The position numbers and the translations under genes are program-made. A stretch of DNA of 22,583 nucleotides from the IMG/VR virus record IMGVR_UViG_3300025655_000316, positions 1 through 22,583 of that record; one strand, written 5' to 3'. Below the pieces are notes generated by a model. That model was not told the origin of the DNA. It was given only the letters and a program-made list of their open reading frames with translations, and did no database searches. Every line of letters begins with the position of its first letter. The first letter of the stretch is position 1. This DNA is from a virus. Positions 18,584 through 22,583 of the stretch are shown piece by piece.

Positions 18584-20293
18584 ATGCCATACGCCCCCGG
18601 TAAAAATCCACTACGCCCAGACGAAGCCACGCGACAAGCGATGGCTGAGTCTCGTATACGCAATGCAAATGCGTCCCCACAATCAGTGGGGCACGCACTT
18701 TCGCAAGGCGTACGGACTATACCGGGAGGAATTGCACGACTTCCTTTGTTACCTGCTTACTTGGCAGGCGATGTGCCCCCGGAAGCAGACCAACGGCTCA
18801 TTGGCGGCGTCGTTGACCGCGCAATGGGTGTAGACCCCAATTATCAGCCGAAAGCGGACTTTGAAAAGATTGCTTATTACGGCGGTCAATTTGCAGATGT
18901 CGCAATCCCCGGTACGGTGATTCCTAAGGTTTATCGTGGCTTAAAAACAGCATCAGAAGTCCCTTTTGATGTTACTCGACGTCAAGCAGGAGGTCTTCGT
19001 GACGTTGCTGATGCGTTCAAGAAGGGTTATCAGGAAGACGTAGCCAAAGGGCCAATCCTAGCGCAGAAGGAAGATTTCCCTGAAGCTGTACAGGCTGGTG
19101 CACCAATGACGCGGCGTAAGTTTAATACGCTGGCTGCGGGTACAGCCGCGGCAGCAGCAATCCCTGCGACTGCGTATCAGGTTACTAAAGCGCTGGACGC
19201 GCCGGTTGCAGAAGCCGCAGCAAAATCGTCGGCGCACGTTGCACCGAAAGCCGCAGCCGCAGTAACGCGTCTTGTTACACCCGAAGGTACAGCACTTTTA
19301 TCCAAAATGGATAGCCGTTTACTTAATCATCAAGCAATGAATGCGGCTCGATTAAGGCATAGTGCTGAATTCTCCGCTCTTCAGAAACAGATAGACGTAG
19401 TACCGACAAAAGCATACAGAAGCGATAAACTACCGGGCGAGTACGGAAAAGTTTTTGACGAGTATGATAACGCTCTAGCGAAAGATTTTCTTGATGCACC
19501 ACGACGGTATGATATTAACGAAGCTGCATTAAATGCAGAGAGGCAGTCTGCCGTCCCTCTGGAAACAGAATACCGCCATACTGGAAAAATCAAAGACTAT
19601 TTGGGTAGAAAACAACTACAAGCGGATAAGTTTGGAGACCGTTTTCCATCGTTGAAAAGGGTTAACCAACTAAAAAAAGAGAACCTGACAGACCGCGGTT
19701 TCAAGGGACAACTTTCTGGGAATGAAGCTGCATTCTCTAATATGCAACAAGCTAAGAGAATGCACATGGATGTTGGTTATCGTATAAATGTAAGTCACGA
19801 TATTAAACGTGCCATGAATGCTGAGCGCAAAGGCATAAAACAAGACGTTAGTATTTATGGTGATGACTTTAAGTGGGCGGAACACGCTGCTATTAAAGAT
19901 TTAGTTAAGCTTCAGCGTGAGTACGACAATGCTGTAAAATTTGGACAAACAGATCGAGCTAAATCCCTTTATGACGATGTTCAAACCGTCCGTGCGGAGC
20001 TATCCTTTTATGATAAGGGCAGAAAGTACGTCACGGGCGACATAGGAATCCCTAATGTTAATGAGGCGCGAGCATTTAATAGCGAACCACAGTGGGTAAG
20101 GGACCGTATTGATTACAGTCCTTACGAGGGGTCTTTCCGTGTCGTTGATGATCAAACGGGAGAAGCCTTTATATTCGGTTCATCTCAACCATCAGAAGCA
20201 GTCGATTTTGTTAAAAATCCAGATAAATGGGTAAGACTAGATAATGGTCATTATGGGCGAGCAAAAGATTACCCTTGGATGCGTAAAGAGTAA
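18584..20293 (+). CDS. Hypothetical head-module protein with internal Tat-like segment, 569 aa
   Basis: The ATG directly follows the mini-gene stop, so translation is probably coupled. No domain is recognised. Residues 1-170 have hydrophobic patches (GIARLPLLPAYLAG and GGQFADVAIPGTVIP). Residues 175-199 read MTRRKF followed by an Ala-rich hydrophobic run, closely resembling a twin-arginine signal peptide but internal. The C-terminal half (about 230-569) is charged and helical, ending in a beta-like region (EGSFRVVDDQTGEAFIFG). Location between scaffold and capsid genes suggests a virion, perhaps ejected, protein. From about 19300 on it is more AT-rich than its neighbours. Confidence 0.8.
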   Translation: MPYAPGKNPLRPDEATRQAMAESRIRNANASPQSVGHALSQGVRTIPGGIARLPLLPAYLAGDVPPEADQRLIGGVVDRAMGVDPNYQPKADFEKIAYYGGQFADVAIPGTVIPKVYRGLKTASEVPFDVTRRQAGGLRDVADAFKKGYQEDVAKGPILAQKEDFPEAVQAGAPMTRRKFNTLAAGTAAAAAIPATAYQVTKALDAPVAEAAAKSSAHVAPKAAAAVTRLVTPEGTALLSKMDSRLLNHQAMNAARLRHSAEFSALQKQIDVVPTKAYRSDKLPGEYGKVFDEYDNALAKDFLDAPRRYDINEAALNAERQSAVPLETEYRHTGKIKDYLGRKQLQADKFGDRFPSLKRVNQLKKENLTDRGFKGQLSGNEAAFSNMQQAKRMHMDVGYRINVSHDIKRAMNAERKGIKQDVSIYGDDFKWAEHAAIKDLVKLQREYDNAVKFGQTDRAKSLYDDVQTVRAELSFYDKGRKYVTGDIGIPNVNEARAFNSEPQWVRDRIDYSPYEGSFRVVDDQTGEAFIFGSSQPSEAVDFVKNPDKWVRLDNGHYGRAKDYPWMRKE

Positions 20294-20304
20294 TTGTTGC
20301 ATTT

Positions 20305-20332
20305 TTTACAACACTTGCTACCATTCTAATAT
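20305..20332 (+). promoter_or_regulatory. Strong sigma-70-like promoter candidate before the capsid gene
   Basis: TTTACA (20305-20310) and TAATAT (20327-20332) are 16 bases apart, a good match to host promoter boxes. The -35 overlaps an inverted repeat (TGTTG 20295-20299 with CAACA 20309-20313). Transcription starting near 20339 would give a leader of about 125 bases with several short stems before the capsid ribosome site, and would boost expression of the most abundant head proteins. Confidence 0.6.
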
Positions 20333-20464
20333 TCGAAGCCGGTGAGCGATAACATCGGGGTCTATCAGAACGACCTAAAAGGGTTGAACCAAAAGTCCGC
20401 AGGCTCAAGCGATATGAGTATTTTGACAAACCATTTGTATTTAACAGCATAGGAGATTGCCACT

Positions 20465-21592
20465 ATGGCATTGACTAACTTTGCTGCACTTACAGACGAG
20501 CAGAAAACAGTCTGGTCTATGGACTTTTGGAAGCACGCCCGTAACTACAGCTTCATGAACAAATTCACTGGCACAGGCCAAGACTCACTCATTCAACGCG
20601 TAACTGAACTGCGCAAAGATGAGCGAGGCGCTCGTGCTGTAATCACCCTCGTAGCTGACCTGCTTGGTGACGGTATCGCAGGAGACCGTACTCTGGAAGG
20701 CAACGAAGAAGCCATGCGTTCTTACGATCAGGTTATCCGTATTGACCAACTGCGTCATGCTAACCGCAATATGGGTAAAATGAACGATCAGAAATCCATC
20801 GTCCGTTTCCGCGAGCAGTCTCGTGACAAACTGGCTTATTGGATGGCTGACCGTATGGACCAGCTTGCTATCCTCACCATGTCTGGTGTTGGTTACGGCG
20901 TACACACCAACGGTGCTACCCGTGTAGGTTCCGACCTGATCAATCTGGAATATGCTGCTGATGTTAAAGCAGGTTCTGCTAACCGCGCTTTCGTCTGGGA
21001 CGGTACTAACAAAGTTCTGTCCACCACTCAGACTCAGACTGACATCACCCTTGCCGCTGATAAACCGACTTGGGAAATGTTCGTTGAACTGAAAGCACAG
21101 GCCAAGAACAACTACGTACGTCCAGTCCGTACTTCTGACGGTATCGATTTCTACCATGCTTTCGTTACTCCAGATGCTATGGCTGCTCTGAAGAAAGATC
21201 CAAACTTCATTGCTATGGTTCGTGACGCCGGTGTTCGTGGTGCTTCAAACCCACTGTTCAAAGGTACTGATACCATTATGGTTGACGGTATTGCTATCTC
21301 TGAATATCGCCATGTATTCAACAACAAAGGTCTGGCAGATGGTTCCCGTTGGGGCGCTTCTGGCGACGTAACAGGTTGTCGTATGCTGTTCTGTGGTGCT
21401 CAGGCTCTGGCTTTCGCCGACATCGGTGCTGCCTCTTGGGACGAAGAAATGTTTGACTACGAGAATCAGATCGGTATTTCTACTGGTAAGATCTTCGGTT
21501 TCCTCAAACCACAGTTCCATACTGACGTGACCAACTCTGTTGAAGACTTCGGTATTATGACTGTAGACTTCGCCACTGGAGGTAACGACTAA
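20465..21592 (+). CDS. N4-gp56 family major capsid protein, 375 aa
   Basis: AGGAG lies nine bases before the ATG at 20465. The sequence matches the N4-gp56 capsid family: KTVWSMDFWKHARNYSFMNKFTGTGQDSLIQRVTEL, then RGARAVITLVADLLGDGIAGDRTLEGNEEAM, then QLRHANRNMGKMNDQKS..FREQSRDKLAYWMADRMDQL, and a C-terminal GMKFGFLKP-type strand region (GKIFGFLKPQFHTDV). Members adopt the HK97 fold and build the icosahedral shell. Codons are strongly biased (CTG, CGT, GGT, AAC and TAC are frequent), as expected for the most highly expressed phage gene. The stop overlaps the next ATG. Confidence 0.95.
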   Translation: MALTNFAALTDEQKTVWSMDFWKHARNYSFMNKFTGTGQDSLIQRVTELRKDERGARAVITLVADLLGDGIAGDRTLEGNEEAMRSYDQVIRIDQLRHANRNMGKMNDQKSIVRFREQSRDKLAYWMADRMDQLAILTMSGVGYGVHTNGATRVGSDLINLEYAADVKAGSANRAFVWDGTNKVLSTTQTQTDITLAADKPTWEMFVELKAQAKNNYVRPVRTSDGIDFYHAFVTPDAMAALKKDPNFIAMVRDAGVRGASNPLFKGTDTIMVDGIAISEYRHVFNNKGLADGSRWGASGDVTGCRMLFCGAQALAFADIGAASWDEEMFDYENQIGISTGKIFGFLKPQFHTDVTNSVEDFGIMTVDFATGGND

Positions 21593-22017
21593 TGGCTATT
21601 TCTAAAACTTATGGTCACCAAGACCAACTCGTATGCGTTGCAGAAATTGCCGTTGATGCGGATCTGGCAGCAGGTACTTATGTACTGGCTGACCTGCCGT
21701 TCGATGCCATCATCCTGAACGCAAGTCTGGTTGTTGAAACTGCTGTAACTGGTATGACTACCCCAACCGCTGCGCTGCAACTGCATCGTGCCGGTGGTGC
21801 GTATGACACCCCAGTTGCTCTGTTGGGTGCAACCGCAATCGACGCCGCTGCTACTACTGGCGCAACCAATGCGACCGTTGCATCTTCTGATGCGATTCGT
21901 ATGGACGAGTCTGTAGACGTAGAAGTGGTAATCGCAGGTACTGGTACTGCTACCGCTGGCCGCATTTATGTGGTTATCGAGTACACTCGTACTGAGCGTG
22001 CACGCGAAGTTCGCTAA
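21592..22017 (+). CDS. Small beta-rich capsid accessory (decoration-like) protein, 141 aa
   Basis: The ATG overlaps the capsid stop (TAATG). The protein is rich in Ala, Thr, Val and Gly with alternating strands (DLAAGTYVLADLPFDAIILNASLVVETAV, then SVDVEVVIAGTGTATAGRIYVVIEYTRTER), typical of small beta-sandwich capsid decoration or cement proteins. Codon bias is as strong as in the capsid gene and a terminator follows, so it is made in similarly large amounts. Specific family membership is not established; a head-fiber or stabiliser role is inference from position and composition. Confidence 0.75.
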   Translation: MAISKTYGHQDQLVCVAEIAVDADLAAGTYVLADLPFDAIILNASLVVETAVTGMTTPTAALQLHRAGGAYDTPVALLGATAIDAAATTGATNATVASSDAIRMDESVDVEVVIAGTGTATAGRIYVVIEYTRTERAREVR

Positions 22018-22040
22018 GGGTTCACACCCTCGGTGATGAG

Positions 22041-22075
22041 AAGGGGGTCTTCCGTAAGGAATACCCCCTTTTTTC
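22041..22075 (+). terminator. Rho-independent terminator after the capsid genes
   Basis: AAGGGGGT (22041-22048) pairs with ACCCCCTT (22063-22070). An inner TTCC/GGAA stem carries a GTAA tetraloop, and TTTTTC follows. It ends the capsid transcript 24 bases after the accessory gene. Confidence 0.92.
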
Positions 22076-22088
22076 TTTAAACTACACG

Positions 22089-22100
22089 ACCCTATAGGGT
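22089..22100 (+). promoter_or_regulatory. 12-bp palindrome upstream of the next head gene
   Basis: ACCCTATAGGGT is a perfect palindrome just before the GGGAG ribosome site of the 127-residue gene and just after the terminator. Together with the preceding ACGAC it vaguely resembles a T7-type promoter with two bases missing. It may be a binding site or a phage promoter; evidence is limited to this single copy. Confidence 0.3.
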
Positions 22101-22112
22101 TGGGAGACTAGA

Positions 22113-22496
22113 ATGCCTGTAGAAATGGTACTACACTATGACCATCGCCACGTTTCTAAAACTGGTCGTATTGTTGGATTTAAAGCTGATGTCCCATCGA
22201 TGATCCCCGACGATGTGGTGGCTGAATGTGTTGCTTTTGGTGCTCGTAGAACAGACAGTAAACCGGCTGTATCTGCCCCACCGAAGCCAAAGAATGAAAC
22301 TGCTCCAAGCGGTATTGCTCGTAGTGATGCAATCAAGGCCGCTTTGGTAGTATTGAAAGAAGAAAACGACGAATCTAAGTTTGCTGGAACGGGTCGCCCG
22401 AAGGTAAATGAGGTTTCTAAGATGGCGGGCTTTACCGCTGATGCTAAAGAAGTATCGGACCTTTGGGACGAATTGAATGGCTCTGGAAACGAGTGA
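22113..22496 (+). CDS. Small head-module protein, 127 aa
   Basis: GGGAG is six bases before the ATG at 22113. The N-terminal part (VSKTGRIVGFKADVPSMIPDDVVAECVAFGA) and the C-terminal part (DAIKAALVVLKEENDESKFAGTGRPKVNEVSKMAGFTADAKEVSDLWDEL) are joined by a Pro/Lys linker. The C-terminal pattern 'FxGTGxPKVxxxxxxxGFxxxxxExxxLW' is common in small phage head or neck proteins, though no specific role is firmly known. It lies between the capsid genes and a likely adaptor gene and overlaps the latter by 20 bases. Confidence 0.8.
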   Translation: MPVEMVLHYDHRHVSKTGRIVGFKADVPSMIPDDVVAECVAFGARRTDSKPAVSAPPKPKNETAPSGIARSDAIKAALVVLKEENDESKFAGTGRPKVNEVSKMAGFTADAKEVSDLWDELNGSGNE

Positions 22497-22583
22497 TATT
22501 TTTAATCTTTTAAGACTTGAATTAGACGACAAAGAGTTGCCGGGTAACGGCGACTCTTCGTTCTCTCTTTGGTCGAATGAAGA
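22477..22583 (+). CDS. Likely head-to-tail adaptor protein, N-terminus only
   Basis: A frame starts with ATG at 22477, in a different frame from and overlapping the previous gene, and runs off the right edge. The 35 visible residues (MALETSDIFNLLRLELDD, then SFSLWSNEE) end in a 'LWSNEE' motif. This resembles the 'LWSDEEL..YxNEA' start often seen in phage neck/adaptor proteins. The position after the capsid module fits. No ribosome site is clear, so it may depend on coupling to the previous gene. Confidence 0.6.
   Translation, partial: MALETSDIFNLLRLELDDKELPGNGDSSFSLWSNE

Noticed and set aside
20411-20452. Twelve-codon frame (MSILTNHLYLTA) before the capsid gene
   Set aside because: No ribosome site and no sign of coupling to the capsid start; random short frame in a leader.
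20585-21157. Leftward 190-residue frame inside the capsid gene
   Set aside because: The strong codon bias of the capsid gene removes stops from the antisense frame; no ribosome site or family.

Overview
The window looks like part of the genome of a tailed double-stranded DNA phage (Caudoviricetes). It carries a head-assembly module in canonical order (small terminase, large terminase, P22-type portal, scaffold, N4-gp56-type major capsid protein) and a self-contained replication module (primase-polymerase plus SF3 helicase). Shine-Dalgarno sites are strong and gene ends overlap tightly. The signal peptide, the capsid codon choice and the SD motifs fit a Gram-negative, probably gammaproteobacterial, host. 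The genus cannot be fixed from sequence alone. No integrase, tRNA, insertion sequence or CRISPR array is visible.

Layout. (1) Positions 1-4874, leftward: an early operon of small, densely overlapping genes. Most are unknown, but they include a ThiF/E1-like adenylyltransferase homologue, a zinc-ribbon protein, a small secreted protein, an ABA-sandwich-type protein and, after a separate terminator, a PD-(D/E)XK nuclease with a Cys set suited to an Fe-S cluster. (2) Positions 4952-7794, rightward: an AlpA/excisionase-like wHTH protein overlapping a large primase-helicase. (3) Positions 7795-8187: a non-coding, AT-rich region between two terminators, with eight ATACAT/ATGTAT motifs and a long imperfect palindrome, a good replication-origin candidate. 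(4) Positions 8188-11865, leftward: a second early operon of mostly unknown genes, one of which resembles 2H phosphoesterases. (5) Positions 12118 to the end, rightward: the late morphogenesis operon, entered through a divergent control region. It has a further promoter candidate before the capsid gene and a terminator after the capsid accessory gene.

The most unusual feature is a five-copy structured element in operon 4. Each copy lies 41-46 nt upstream of a start codon. It has a 5-bp tetraloop hairpin whose stem sequence changes in a compensatory way between copies, a conserved TAGGTAACT tract, a second small covarying hairpin, and then a GGAG ribosome-binding site (AACGGAG in four copies). 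It looks like a phage-specific regulatory RNA leader, or possibly a hairpin promoter, used repeatedly to coordinate a gene set. The control proteins and targets are not known.

The genes probably act in sequence. The leftward operons would take over and protect the cell and prepare replication; the wHTH, primase-helicase and origin region would replicate the genome; the late operon would build and fill the head. Functions beyond the recognised families are inference.
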